Below, piece after piece: positions 1 through 8,140 of a DNA stretch of 64,000 bases. The DNA lies in assembly GCA_020634935.1 (NCBI GenBank), contig JACKAT010000029.1, positions 1 through 64,000 on the forward strand. Reading direction: 5' to 3'. Each line of letters opens with the position of its first letter. The first letter of the stretch is position 1. The DNA comes from Anaerolineales bacterium. GTDB lineage: Bacteria; Chloroflexota; Anaerolineae; 4572-78; J111. Position numbers and translations under genes: made by a program. Under the pieces are notes generated by a model. The model had not been told where the DNA came from. It worked only from the letters and a program-made list of their open reading frames with translations, and did not search any database.

Positions 1-118
1 TCGCTTTGGGAAAAAAGTACAGCACCACTCGCTTGCCTTGAAAATCCGAAAGCTTAGTAGGTTGGCCCTCGTCATTCAGCAGTTCGAAGTCGGGGGCTTG
101 ATCCGTCTCGTTTAGCAT
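1..118 (-). CDS. bcp: Thiol peroxidase Bcp (AhpC/TSA family), partial
   Basis: Only the first 39 codons lie in the window; the rest runs off the left edge. The translation begins MLNETDQAPDFELLND and continues to LSDFQGKRVVLYFFPKA, which matches the N-terminus of the Bcp/PrxQ peroxiredoxins that reduce hydroperoxides with thioredoxin. The peroxidatic Cys, expected just after the PKA segment, is outside the window. The ATG at 118 is chosen because AGGAG lies 8 bases upstream; another ATG two codons earlier is only 2 bases from that site. The gene overlaps the 3' end of the membrane enzyme upstream by about 47 bases, which suggests coupled translation. Confidence 0.8.
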   Translation of the reverse strand, partial: MLNETDQAPDFELLNDEGQPTKLSDFQGKRVVLYFFPKA

Positions 119-1508
119 CAACATGTCTCCTGTCATCATCAATAGTCAAAGCCAGAGCTAAAAAAGAGAGCATGTAGCCCAAATAGTTGGGCTGCATAAA
201 GCGCGATACGTAAAAAAACATCAACAGCAGGATTACGTAAGCGTTCAGCATCGCGCCGATCGTATTTTGATTAGCCTGACGCCACAGCAGCAAGATTAGC
301 AGCGGTACAGCGATAATAGCACCAGGCACGATAAAAGGCCAGTATTCAAACCGATCTGAAACCCAGCCGAAAGCCAGCACATAGTTGCTGGCTCCCCAGC
401 CCCAAATCTGATAGCCCGACTCGCCCTGGCCCGATGACCAGCGCCAGACATCATCGTACAGGGCGTCCGGACTCCAGACCAGCCAGGGACCGATAACCAG
501 CAGGGCCACCACCGGCAGCGACCAGGCCCGCTGCCAGAGCGTTCTGAACAGGTCGGGCCAGGCGGCCGGCGGCGGAATTAGGCGGTCGCCCCAGTCATCG
601 CGCAGCAGGTAGAGCAGCCAGAAGGGAACCAAGAACCAAGCGGTCGGTTTGCTGGCGCAGGCCAACCCCAACGCCGCCGAACCGAGCAGCAGTCGCCCCC
701 GCCCCGGCTCGGTTTGCCCCGGCGGCGGCAGCAGCAGCCACACCCCCAGCACAATCCAGGCCAGGACAAAGGGATCGTTCTCGCCAAAGATAAGGCTAAC
801 CACGCCGATGGGATTCAAGCCGGTGACTGCCAGGGCGATCAGCCGCTCTTGAGGCCGGCGGACGACGAGCGGCACTAAAATTAGGGTTAAGGCAAACAGC
901 AGCAGATAAACCAGCCGCTCGTCAAACCAGCCCAACAGCGATTGGCTGACCAGATAAATCGGGGCTGAAAAGACAAAGGTCCAGGGGAGGTAGGGGTAGT
1001 GATACAGCGCCGTGCGATATTCTGCGTAGCCCCATTCGGCCATCGGCGTATCAACGTAATCTTCGACATAGGGGTTCAAGCCGTCGAGGAAGTAGCCGAC
1101 GGTAATCTCGGTTTGGATAACGCCGCCATCGTGAGCATAGCTAACCGGGCCGCGCAACTGGCGTAGATTGATCAGCAGCCAGGTTTTGCCGAAGACCAAC
1201 AGCACAATGATGGCATAGACGAGCGTTAGTTTTAGCAGATGAACCAGCCGGGCTTGTCGCTCGCTGCCCAGAAAATCGACGACCAGGTAGAGGCCCAGCA
1301 GCCCAAAAGCGGTCACAATCAGCATCATACTGACCGGATCGGTTTCGGGGTGAGCCAATAATTGCAGACTCCAGGCCGGCCACCAGCCGCCGACCAACTG
1401 CTGCACATCTTCGTGCCGGAAGGGCAACACGCCATCGGCCAGCGTATCGATCCGGACTCTGGCGATTACCAGCGCAAATAGAATCAGGACATCGAGTGAT
1501 TTCTTCAA
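72..1508 (-). CDS. GT-C-type membrane glycosyltransferase (GT87-like)
   Basis: Polytopic membrane protein of about 478 residues with roughly ten hydrophobic segments. An aromatic/Asp-rich loop near the first third (AHDGG, LNPYVEDYVDTP, HYPYLPW) resembles the polyprenol-phosphate-sugar-dependent mannosyltransferases of the DUF2029/GT87 type. The role would be transfer of a sugar to a lipid, glycan or protein on the outer face of the membrane; acceptor and sugar are unknown. The open frame extends to 1643, but its first 45 codons are encoded by a degenerate GGAGAATGA-type repeat and look non-coding. TTG at 1508 is preferred: it starts just before the first hydrophobic segment and lies 9 bases after a perfect TATAAT, so the message may be leaderless. 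Confidence 0.65.
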   Translation of the reverse strand: MKKSLDVLILFALVIARVRIDTLADGVLPFRHEDVQQLVGGWWPAWSLQLLAHPETDPVSMMLIVTAFGLLGLYLVVDFLGSERQARLVHLLKLTLVYAIIVLLVFGKTWLLINLRQLRGPVSYAHDGGVIQTEITVGYFLDGLNPYVEDYVDTPMAEWGYAEYRTALYHYPYLPWTFVFSAPIYLVSQSLLGWFDERLVYLLLFALTLILVPLVVRRPQERLIALAVTGLNPIGVVSLIFGENDPFVLAWIVLGVWLLLPPPGQTEPGRGRLLLGSAALGLACASKPTAWFLVPFWLLYLLRDDWGDRLIPPPAAWPDLFRTLWQRAWSLPVVALLVIGPWLVWSPDALYDDVWRWSSGQGESGYQIWGWGASNYVLAFGWVSDRFEYWPFIVPGAIIAVPLLILLLWRQANQNTIGAMLNAYVILLLMFFYVSRFMQPNYLGYMLSFLALALTIDDDRRHVDAKRDGSSPRLRTAE

Positions 1509-1517
1509 AGTGGCGGC

Positions 1518-1523
1518 ATTATA
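1518..1523 (-). promoter_or_regulatory. Candidate -10 box (TATAAT)
   Basis: Perfect TATAAT read on the minus strand, 9 bases before the TTG chosen as start of the GT87-like gene. No good -35 is visible. If used, transcription would begin at or next to the start codon. Confidence 0.35.
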
Positions 1524-1529
1524 CCATAG

Positions 1530-1672
1530 CGAATGGAGAATAGAGAATGGAGAATGAAGAATGGAGAATGGAGAAAGAGGGTTAAGGAGATTGGTAATTT
1601 GAGACTGGAGATTAGAGAATGGAGATTGGAGAATGAAGACCAAATCTCCATTCTCTAATCTCTAGTCTCCGT
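1530..1672. repeat. Degenerate short-repeat tract with inverted arm
   Basis: Purine-rich run of GGAGAATGA/GGAGATTAGA-like units, followed from about 1640 by the complementary pyrimidine version (CTCCATTCTCTAATCTC), so the tract can fold on itself. It separates the GT87-like gene from mgtE and reads through in frame into the former. It resembles the short tandemly repeated tracts around 62.9 and 63.5 kb. Confidence 0.7.
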
Positions 1673-1676
1673 CTGG

Positions 1677-3026
1677 TTACACGCCCAATACGAGGCGGGC
1701 GATGTTGAAATAGATGAATAAGCCGGTGGCATCGACAAGGGTGCTCATGACCGGCCCGGAAACAACGGTGGGGTCGATGCCGACTTTGGTAGCCAGCAGC
1801 GGCAGCAGCGAGCCGGCGCCGGTGGCCCATAAGACAATGCATAACACCGAAACGGCGACCGTCAGTGATAGCCTAAAATCACCCACCCAGACCAGTGATA
1901 AAAAATAGCCGATGACTCCCATCCCAATGCCCAGGATCAGGCCGATGCCGATTTCGTGCAGCCATACCCGCCAGGCGTCGCGCAGGCCCACATCGCCCAC
2001 GGCTAAGGCGCGGATGATGGTGGCGGTCGTTTGGGAACCCGCGTTCCCACCGGTGCCAATAAGCATGGGGATGAAGATAGCCAGGGCTACCATCGCTTGT
2101 AGTTGGGCTTGAAACGAGTCCATCACCCAGCCGGTCAGCGTGGCTGTAAAAAAGAGCAGCAGCAGCCAGCCGATCCGTTTGCGGGTGATGGCCAAAATGC
2201 TGGTGTCCAGATAAGCCCGGTCCAGCGGCTCGGCCCCACCCAAACGCTGAATGTCCTCGCTGGCCTCGCTTTGGATAACATCGACCAGGTCATCAATGGT
2301 GATGATACCCAATAAATGCTGCTGGTCATCCACCACAGGCAGAGCCAGCAAATCGTACCGCTGCATCAAGTCGGCGCAATCTTCCTGATCGGTTTCGACC
2401 GGGACTGAGATAACATCATCGTCCATAATTCTGGCAATCGGCGTACTGGGCGGCGACACAATCAACTGGCGCAGATTGACCACGCCCACCAGCCGTTTGA
2501 GCCGGTCGGTGACAAACAGATAATAGATGGTCTCTTCATCGGGATGCCAGGTGCGGATGGCCTCGATAGCTTGCCCGGTAGTCATCCGGCGCTGGAGAGC
2601 CACAAAGGCTGTGGTCATCAACCCGCCCGCCGTATCATCCGAATACTGGATGAGCGACTTAATCCGGTGAGCGGCTTCAAGTTGGGCCAGCACGGCGTCA
2701 GCCTGAACCGGGTCCAGGTCATCGAGCAAATCGGCGGCTTCATCCGGTTCCATCTCGTTGACAATCCGCACCAGCGTCGTCAGCGGTAACTGCACCGCCA
2801 ATTCCGCTGCTTCAGGATCGTACAGCTCTTCGATAATGTCCGCCGCGTCGGCCGGGTTAATCGTGGGCAGCAATTGAGCTTGTTGAAAATCGTTTAAGTC
2901 AGAAAAAATCTCGGCTTGGTCAGCCGGGCGAAGGGCCTCAATAATAGAAGAGGCCGTTATGAGGTCATTAATCTCGAGGGCTTCGCGCATTCGTGTGAGC
3001 GCATCTTCAAGTAGGACCTGCTCCAT
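1677..3026 (-). CDS. mgtE: Magnesium transporter MgtE
   Basis: 449-residue Mg2+ channel/transporter of the inner membrane. From N to C it shows the MgtE N superhelical domain (about residues 20-120, rich in DPxxAA/ELPL-type repeats), a pair of CBS domains (about 125-245) that gate the channel according to Mg2+, and a C-terminal part with five hydrophobic segments. The family signature GTGGNAGSQ is present in the membrane part. ATG at 3026 is preferred to the upstream start at 3062 because GGAGGTG lies 5 bases before it. The gene is divergent from the sugar-binding lipoprotein across a 282-base gap that holds a 14-bp palindrome. Length and domain order are normal for the family. Confidence 0.95.
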   Translation of the reverse strand: MEQVLLEDALTRMREALEINDLITASSIIEALRPADQAEIFSDLNDFQQAQLLPTINPADAADIIEELYDPEAAELAVQLPLTTLVRIVNEMEPDEAADLLDDLDPVQADAVLAQLEAAHRIKSLIQYSDDTAGGLMTTAFVALQRRMTTGQAIEAIRTWHPDEETIYYLFVTDRLKRLVGVVNLRQLIVSPPSTPIARIMDDDVISVPVETDQEDCADLMQRYDLLALPVVDDQQHLLGIITIDDLVDVIQSEASEDIQRLGGAEPLDRAYLDTSILAITRKRIGWLLLLFFTATLTGWVMDSFQAQLQAMVALAIFIPMLIGTGGNAGSQTTATIIRALAVGDVGLRDAWRVWLHEIGIGLILGIGMGVIGYFLSLVWVGDFRLSLTVAVSVLCIVLWATGAGSLLPLLATKVGIDPTVVSGPVMSTLVDATGLFIYFNIARLVLGV

Positions 3027-3114
3027 GATACACCTCCGGTTAGATTCCCCGGAGGTAGTCACAGCAGGCTCCCCCGGGGTTAGGTTATTATGTTGGTTAT
3101 AGGAAGTTGAAATA

Positions 3115-3128
3115 GGGACAATTGTCCC
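3115..3128. promoter_or_regulatory. 14-bp perfect palindrome GGGACAATTGTCCC
   Basis: Exact dyad in the divergent region between mgtE and the solute-binding protein gene. Its position fits an operator for either gene, but no regulator is recognised for it. Confidence 0.4.
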
Positions 3129-3308
3129 CGACTACTGGGTATTGAACTTTCGTCCACCTTGACTACCTTTAGTTGAGAAACTATCGTTTCGAGTGATTTC
3201 ATATTTGTTAGCTTATTTTAAAGTATCGGGCTCAGTTTGTCAAAGGAAATTTAGCCTATTAACATATCCGGTTTGACACCTCTTTTGACCTGAATTACAC
3301 TGCCCCAC

Positions 3309-4622
3309 ATGATCAAACTTAAGTTGGTACATCTTCTATTTTTGATGAGTTTGCTGGTATTGCTGGCCGCTTGCGTGCCGCCAACGCCGCCGCCCTCGCC
3401 GACGCCGTGGCCAACGGATACGCCGACGCCTGACACCACGACTGCACCCGCTGCTCTGGCCACTCCACGGCCAACAGCAACGCGAACACCGACCTTAACG
3501 CCGCCCCCGGCGGTCGTAACGATTCGCGTCTGGGAAAGTTTACCGGAGGCGCAGGCTGCCCGGCTGACCGAAGATGTGACCGCATTTCAGGCGGCCTTTC
3601 CCCAATTTCAAGTCGAGGTACAGCATTACGATAGTTCCGAAGAGTTCATGACCTCGCTGACCGCCGGGCAGCTTGAATTTGAAGTGGTGTTAGCGGCGGC
3701 GCCCCTGTTGAGCAATCTGTGGGCCACCGAGCAAGCGGCCCCTCTAGCCGATTATTTCCCGCCCAGCTTTCTCGATGCCTTTGCCGGAGCTACTCTGGCC
3801 GGGGCCAGCCGGGACAATCAGTTATGGGGCCTGCCCGATACCACCGGCTTTCACCTGCTGCTTTTTTACAATCGCGCCCTGATCGACACGCCGCCGGGCA
3901 GTGTCGCCGATATGGTCGATCAGGCAGAATCATTAACCGAAGACACGCAGTGGGGGCTGGGCCTTAACAGCTACGATCCCATCTGGCTGCTGCCCTGGTT
4001 AGGCGCGGTCGGCGGGTGGTTGACTGATGAGACCGGCGAACCCTCATTAGACCCGGCCGCCGTGGAAGCCGCTCTTGAACTTTATCTGGGCTGGCACAAT
4101 CAAACCAGAGGCATCGCACCACGGCAAACCTACGAAGCTATGCGCCAGGGGTTTCTGGACGGAAAGACAGCGATGATTATCGACGGCGAATGGGCCGTGA
4201 GCGAATTGAGCCAGGTCGAAAATTTCGACTGGGGCCTGGCTCGCCTGCCGGATGTGGAGGGCCAGCCGGCCACGCCACTGATTTTGGGCCGCTATTGGGC
4301 CATCAATCCGACCGTTACGGGCGACCGGGCGTTGGCCGTGACCGCCTTTTTGGAGCATGTGACTGAACCGGAGCGCCAGTTGGCCTGGACCACGCAGTTT
4401 GGCCTGCTGCCCACACGCCGCGAAGCGCTGGATGATCCCCAAATTACCAATGATCCCGTGCTGCGCGTCGATGCCGCCCAAATGTTGGCCGGCCGTTCGG
4501 CGCCGTTGGGCGCCAATGTCAACACCTTGCTCGATGCCATGCGCGAGCCGCTTCGAGCCGCACTTGACGGCCAAATGACGGCTCAAGAAGCGGCGGCCGC
4601 GATGACGGCGAATTTGAAGTGA
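3309..4622 (+). CDS. ABC transporter sugar-type solute-binding lipoprotein
   Basis: 437-residue family-1 extracellular solute-binding protein. Residues 1-21 are a lipoprotein signal peptide with lipobox LLAAC (lipidated Cys22), followed by a Pro/Thr linker (about 23-70, PTPPPSPTPWPTDTPT) and then a two-lobe binding fold starting at VVTIRVWESL. Segments such as GLNSYDPIWLLPWL and AMIIDGEWAV are typical of carbohydrate-binding members. In Gram-positive-like cells it would be tethered to the membrane and deliver a sugar or oligosaccharide to a permease. No permease or ATPase gene is nearby, so its partner must be elsewhere. The start has no strong ribosome-binding site. Confidence 0.85.
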   Translation: MIKLKLVHLLFLMSLLVLLAACVPPTPPPSPTPWPTDTPTPDTTTAPAALATPRPTATRTPTLTPPPAVVTIRVWESLPEAQAARLTEDVTAFQAAFPQFQVEVQHYDSSEEFMTSLTAGQLEFEVVLAAAPLLSNLWATEQAAPLADYFPPSFLDAFAGATLAGASRDNQLWGLPDTTGFHLLLFYNRALIDTPPGSVADMVDQAESLTEDTQWGLGLNSYDPIWLLPWLGAVGGWLTDETGEPSLDPAAVEAALELYLGWHNQTRGIAPRQTYEAMRQGFLDGKTAMIIDGEWAVSELSQVENFDWGLARLPDVEGQPATPLILGRYWAINPTVTGDRALAVTAFLEHVTEPERQLAWTTQFGLLPTRREALDDPQITNDPVLRVDAAQMLAGRSAPLGANVNTLLDAMREPLRAALDGQMTAQEAAAAMTANLK

Positions 4623-4653
4623 TAAGTTAGGGCGAGAGATTGGCCAACGAACC

Positions 4654-4899
4654 AGACCTGACTGGTTTTTACTATCTTTGCACTTTGTAGAAATAGACAG
4701 GATTTACAAGATTTACAGAATAAAAAAATTTACATAATCTTGATAATCTTGTTAATTCTGTCTAATTTTCCTCTTCAATTTGGGCAATTCCTAAAAGTGC
4801 AAACATAGAGTGGTTTTATAAGGTTTAGGTAAGTGGAAATAAAAGGCCAATTGGGCCAAATTTTACTCCGAACGATATCTTCGAAAACCGGTCAGGTCT
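4654..4899. repeat. Nested inverted-repeat element (outer arms AGACCTGAC-GGTTTT)
   Basis: Outer arms at 4654-4669 and 4884-4899 pair over 16 bases with one mismatch. A second pair of arms at about 4672-4690 and 4791-4808 (CTTTGCACTTT / AAAGTGCAAA) lies inside, and a third hairpin of the GACAG(G/A)ATT family sits at the centre. No coding sequence is seen in the element; it fills the gap between two genes that converge here. Confidence 0.7.
4693..4764. repeat. GACAG(G/A)ATT-type hairpin repeat, copy 1
   Basis: Imperfect inverted repeat running from TAGACAGGATTTACAAGATT to AATCTTGTTAATTCTGTCTA. The same ends and size recur at about 18.34, 47.54 and 60.69 kb, always between genes. Confidence 0.75.
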
Positions 4900-4918
4900 T
4901 GATTTCACGGGAAGCCCC

Positions 4919-6811
4919 TCAGGAATCCAACCGAATAATCTGCTCCGCCAGGTTTTCAAATCCCTCGGCAGTGGACCGATAAATGACAATTTGGACGGCG
5001 TCCGGTTTGAGGCCGGATGGCAAAGGTAGGGCATACACGTCGCGCACCATCACCCCGGCGGGCCAGCGGCTAGTGGGATAGACGCCCCACACCGGCTGGT
5101 GATCTTGAATGAGCGGTTCACCCCCCACCGCAATCGGCTGTCCGGCGACCAGCGGTCGAACCGATATAGTGTAGTCGTAATCAAGCGGCGTTGAAGTTTG
5201 CCAATAAAGCGCCACCTGCCACAGATCGGCATCGACCATCTCCCAACCGGTCAGGCGCAGCTCGTCGCCAAACGACGCGTCGAGCGGGTGGGCGGTAGCT
5301 GGTATCTGAGTTGGCGGTGGATCAGGTAGTGCGATGAGTTCCAAACCGGCGGCCTGGGGCGTTAGCCCGCTTGCGTCAATCACCTCAGGCGCAGCCGCAG
5401 CCGCTTGGCGGGTGATGTAAAGGTTGAAGCCGGAAGGATTAATGTCTGCCGGTTTCAATCGGCCGGGATCAGTTGGTACAATACCTGAGGCCGCGCCCCA
5501 GACCGTCCCCAAATAATCGAGTGCGACCTTTTCCTCAAAGCTGCTAGCGATGACTGCTGGCGTTTGGGGCGAGTCGGCCAGAATGGCCCATCCCGGATCG
5601 AGGCCGGTATCGGCGGGCAGATTGTGCTGGTTAGCTCGGGGCAGGTTGGTGGCGAAACGGTAGACCAGTAGAGCGGCCAGGAAGAGAATGATGAATGATG
5701 ACCGCTGACCACTGATAGCTGACCGCTGATAGCTGACCGCCGACAGCTTCTGAAGTCCAGCGGCGAAACCGATGGTAAAGATGGGGTAGGCGGGAATAAT
5801 GACCTGAAACCAATTACCAAAGCGGTAGGTCCAGCAGAAGATGAAGTAGATGAGCAAGGTACTGTACAGGAAAATAGCCCGACGGCGACCTAAATAGGCC
5901 AGCCCGATCAGGCCGCCGATCAAAACTAGCCAGGTGAGTTCATATCCCATCAATGCCGGAAATTCGGCGGTGAAGAAGTTTTGCCAACCGAGGCCGGGGG
6001 CCAGTTCATCGCGGCCCTGTTGGATGGTTAAAAAATTGACGAACCAGGTCCAGGCCGTTGGCCACTGCCCCTGGCCGCGCCATTCAGGATGCTGAGCGCC
6101 CCGAATGTAAATGTAAAAATAGCTAAGTAGGGGAAGGCCAGTTACGTTGATGGCTTGTAAAATAAGCTTAGGCCGTTTGAGATAGACCATTAGCATTGGC
6201 CCTTGTGGAGTTGGTCGGGAAAAAACAAACCACAACAGCGGCGGCAGAATAAAGAGAGTCGTCACCATGTTGGCTAACATCGTGCCGCTGACAAAGGCCA
6301 TACCCAACAACAGCGAGTCACGCGGCGATTTCTCCCACTCGAAGGCCAGCCAGATCAGCAGCAGGGTTTGAAAGACGGCGCTGGTATACTGCTCGGTGGT
6401 GACGGTGTAATACCAGAAAAAATAAGTGGTGGCGTGAAAAGCGGTCAATAGAGCGGCCGGGAGGCGGCGCTTGAAGATATCGCGCAGAATTAGGTATAAC
6501 ACCGCCAGCGAAGCCAATCCCCACAGCATCGAGTAGGCGGACAAAATTTGAATCGGGTTGAGAAGCCAGCCGAAGAGACCCCGGCCGAGTCGAAACCAGA
6601 GCCAGCCGCCCATGGTGTAGAGCGGATAACCCGGCGCGTTGCTGGGTCGCGCCTCGACCTGGGCGTATTGGTGAGTAATCAGATCGCCGCCGGTGAGTTC
6701 ATCGGGGCGCAAACCGTTGTCCAGCGTGACCAGATAGAGCGCCATCAGGCTGAGCAGCAGCAGCAGACCGCCCCATCGACGCAGTAGAAAAGAATTTTTG
6801 ACGAATTGCAT
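4919..6811 (-). CDS. DUF2723 family membrane protein (protein O-mannosyltransferase-like)
   Basis: 630-residue protein with an N-terminal GT-C-like membrane half and a soluble C-terminal half (from about residue 430). The N-terminal loop after the first membrane segment contains the acidic pair PDELTGGD and then APGYPLYTMGGWLW, the pattern of the DUF2723 family related to protein O-mannosyltransferases. The likely role is lipid-linked sugar transfer outside the membrane; the substrate is unknown. At about residues 352-373 the DNA is a tandem of TGATAGCTGACCGC-like units read in frame (SAVSYQRSAISGQRS), which looks like a repeat insertion into a loop next to a membrane segment. A strong promoter lies just upstream. 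Confidence 0.8.
   Translation of the reverse strand: MQFVKNSFLLRRWGGLLLLLSLMALYLVTLDNGLRPDELTGGDLITHQYAQVEARPSNAPGYPLYTMGGWLWFRLGRGLFGWLLNPIQILSAYSMLWGLASLAVLYLILRDIFKRRLPAALLTAFHATTYFFWYYTVTTEQYTSAVFQTLLLIWLAFEWEKSPRDSLLLGMAFVSGTMLANMVTTLFILPPLLWFVFSRPTPQGPMLMVYLKRPKLILQAINVTGLPLLSYFYIYIRGAQHPEWRGQGQWPTAWTWFVNFLTIQQGRDELAPGLGWQNFFTAEFPALMGYELTWLVLIGGLIGLAYLGRRRAIFLYSTLLIYFIFCWTYRFGNWFQVIIPAYPIFTIGFAAGLQKLSAVSYQRSAISGQRSSFIILFLAALLVYRFATNLPRANQHNLPADTGLDPGWAILADSPQTPAVIASSFEEKVALDYLGTVWGAASGIVPTDPGRLKPADINPSGFNLYITRQAAAAAPEVIDASGLTPQAAGLELIALPDPPPTQIPATAHPLDASFGDELRLTGWEMVDADLWQVALYWQTSTPLDYDYTISVRPLVAGQPIAVGGEPLIQDHQPVWGVYPTSRWPAGVMVRDVYALPLPSGLKPDAVQIVIYRSTAEGFENLAEQIIRLDS
5693..5755 (-). 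repeat. In-frame degenerate repeat inside the DUF2723 gene
   Basis: Repeated units of about 14 bases built on CTGATAGCTGACCG. They encode an SAVSYQ/SAISGQ-type peptide without interrupting the frame. The composition differs from the surrounding codons, so this looks like a domesticated intergenic repeat. Confidence 0.6.
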
Positions 6812-6845
6812 TGTAGATTTAAGACCATGTTAATTATGGGGGCGT

Positions 6846-6874
6846 ACTATAGGCTAGGAAAATTCGCTTGTCAA
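6846..6874 (-). promoter_or_regulatory. Sigma-70-type promoter of the DUF2723 gene
   Basis: On the minus strand TTGACA (6874-6869) is followed by a 17-base spacer and TATAGT (6851-6846). This is close to the consensus and lies about 35 bases before the ATG at 6811. Confidence 0.65.
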
Positions 6875-7027
6875 AAACCCTGATAATTGACAGAATATCT
6901 TGGTGACGTTACCATGAACTTAAATTCGGTAGCGGTTCAGAGAACTGGCCCTGTTGCTAAGCTCGTCATCTGGTCTGCTGAATAGATAAAATGACCGTCA
7001 CTTTATGAGGTTAACGACCAATAGCCC

Positions 7028-8113
7028 ATGAACGAACATCCAACCACCCAACTACCAAAAACACCGGATTTACAACCCCTGCCATCAACCGCTGCTAAGG
7101 TATGGAATATAGTTAGCCTGCTGCTAACGCTGGCCGGCATCTCCCTGATGGGCGTTGGCGGGGTGATGTATCTTAATCAGATGATCGAGGCCAGCAAACC
7201 ACCACCGGCTCGCATCCTCCAAGTCACCATTGATTCTAATCCTGTCTCGACGGCGACTATACCGGCCAGTCCAACAGCCCAGACTGCCCCCGTGTCAGCC
7301 GCCCCCATTACGCGTCCTAAAACCAAACCCGAGGTAGAAAACCATTTATCTGATACGGTCGTAGCGAAAGCGCCAGCCGATATCGTGCCAGACGTTCCGG
7401 CGGCAGCCCCGACGACGGTAGAGGAACCAACCGAGCCGGTCCCTCCTACTATCGAACCGGAGCCGACTCAACCCATCGCTGCGGCAACCCAGTCATCACC
7501 AGTTGAAGAAACGTTATCGCTGGCCGATAACCCCCTCGTGGTGGTTGAGGAGGAGAGTGCGCCGCCGGTCGAGGTGGAGGTTCCGGCTCCGGCCGCTGAA
7601 GCGCCGCCGGCCCCACCCACGCCGCTAACCACTGATGGGACTCGCCTGACGCGGCTTGTGGCGGAAAGTATCGGGCTAGATACGGAAGTGGTTGAGGTAG
7701 GGTGGACTCAAATCACTGAATACGGCGTGACCTCCAATGTATGGGTAGTCGCTGATTATGTGGCCGGCTGGCACAAAAACTCAGCACTGCCTGGCCAGGG
7801 CGGCAACATTGTTCTGTCCGGCCATCACAATATCAAGGGTGAGGTTTTTCGCTATATTGTCGATCTGGAGCCGGGGGCGATCATTACCCTTTATGACCAG
7901 GAGGGGCGAACGTTTAATTACTATGTCGAAGACAAATTTATTGTCAAAGATAAAGGCGAGCCGGAAGCCATTCGCCGTGAAAACGCTAAATGGATTGGCC
8001 CGTTTAATGAGGAACGGCTGACCCTGGTTACCTGCTGGCCTTACACTAATAATACGCATCGCGTGATCGTTATTGCCAAACCCGTAGTTGAAGCCCAAAC
8101 CAGCGGCGAATAG
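7028..8113 (+). CDS. Sortase family transpeptidase
   Basis: 361-residue membrane-anchored sortase. One membrane segment lies at about residues 27-50, followed by a long Pro/Ala/Glu-rich spacer (about 55-205) and a C-terminal sortase domain. The catalytic His sits in LSGHHN (His266 or 267), the Cys in TLVTCWPY (Cys336) and the Arg in THRVIV (Arg345). Sortases cleave sorting signals in secreted proteins and attach them to cell-wall or pilin amines. Missing pilin-type neighbours and the spacer suggest a class E/F-like housekeeping or standalone enzyme. No LPxTG-like substrate was seen in the window. The gene is followed after 27 bases by a B3/B4-domain gene on the same strand. Confidence 0.9.
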   Translation: MNEHPTTQLPKTPDLQPLPSTAAKVWNIVSLLLTLAGISLMGVGGVMYLNQMIEASKPPPARILQVTIDSNPVSTATIPASPTAQTAPVSAAPITRPKTKPEVENHLSDTVVAKAPADIVPDVPAAAPTTVEEPTEPVPPTIEPEPTQPIAAATQSSPVEETLSLADNPLVVVEEESAPPVEVEVPAPAAEAPPAPPTPLTTDGTRLTRLVAESIGLDTEVVEVGWTQITEYGVTSNVWVVADYVAGWHKNSALPGQGGNIVLSGHHNIKGEVFRYIVDLEPGAIITLYDQEGRTFNYYVEDKFIVKDKGEPEAIRRENAKWIGPFNEERLTLVTCWPYTNNTHRVIVIAKPVVEAQTSGE

Positions 8114-8140
8114 TAGTTAAACAGTCACCATAATTTAACC

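Noticed and set aside
1509..1643. N-terminal extension of the GT87-like protein
   Set aside because: The peptide (SPFSILHSPFSILHS) is a translation of the GGAGAATGA repeat, not a protein segment.
3063..3308. Mg2+ riboswitch before mgtE
   Set aside because: I could not find the conserved stems of the known magnesium riboswitches; only a 14-bp palindrome stands out.
4047..4586. 179-codon reading frame on the minus strand
   Set aside because: It lies wholly inside the solute-binding protein gene on the other strand and its translation has no recognisable features.
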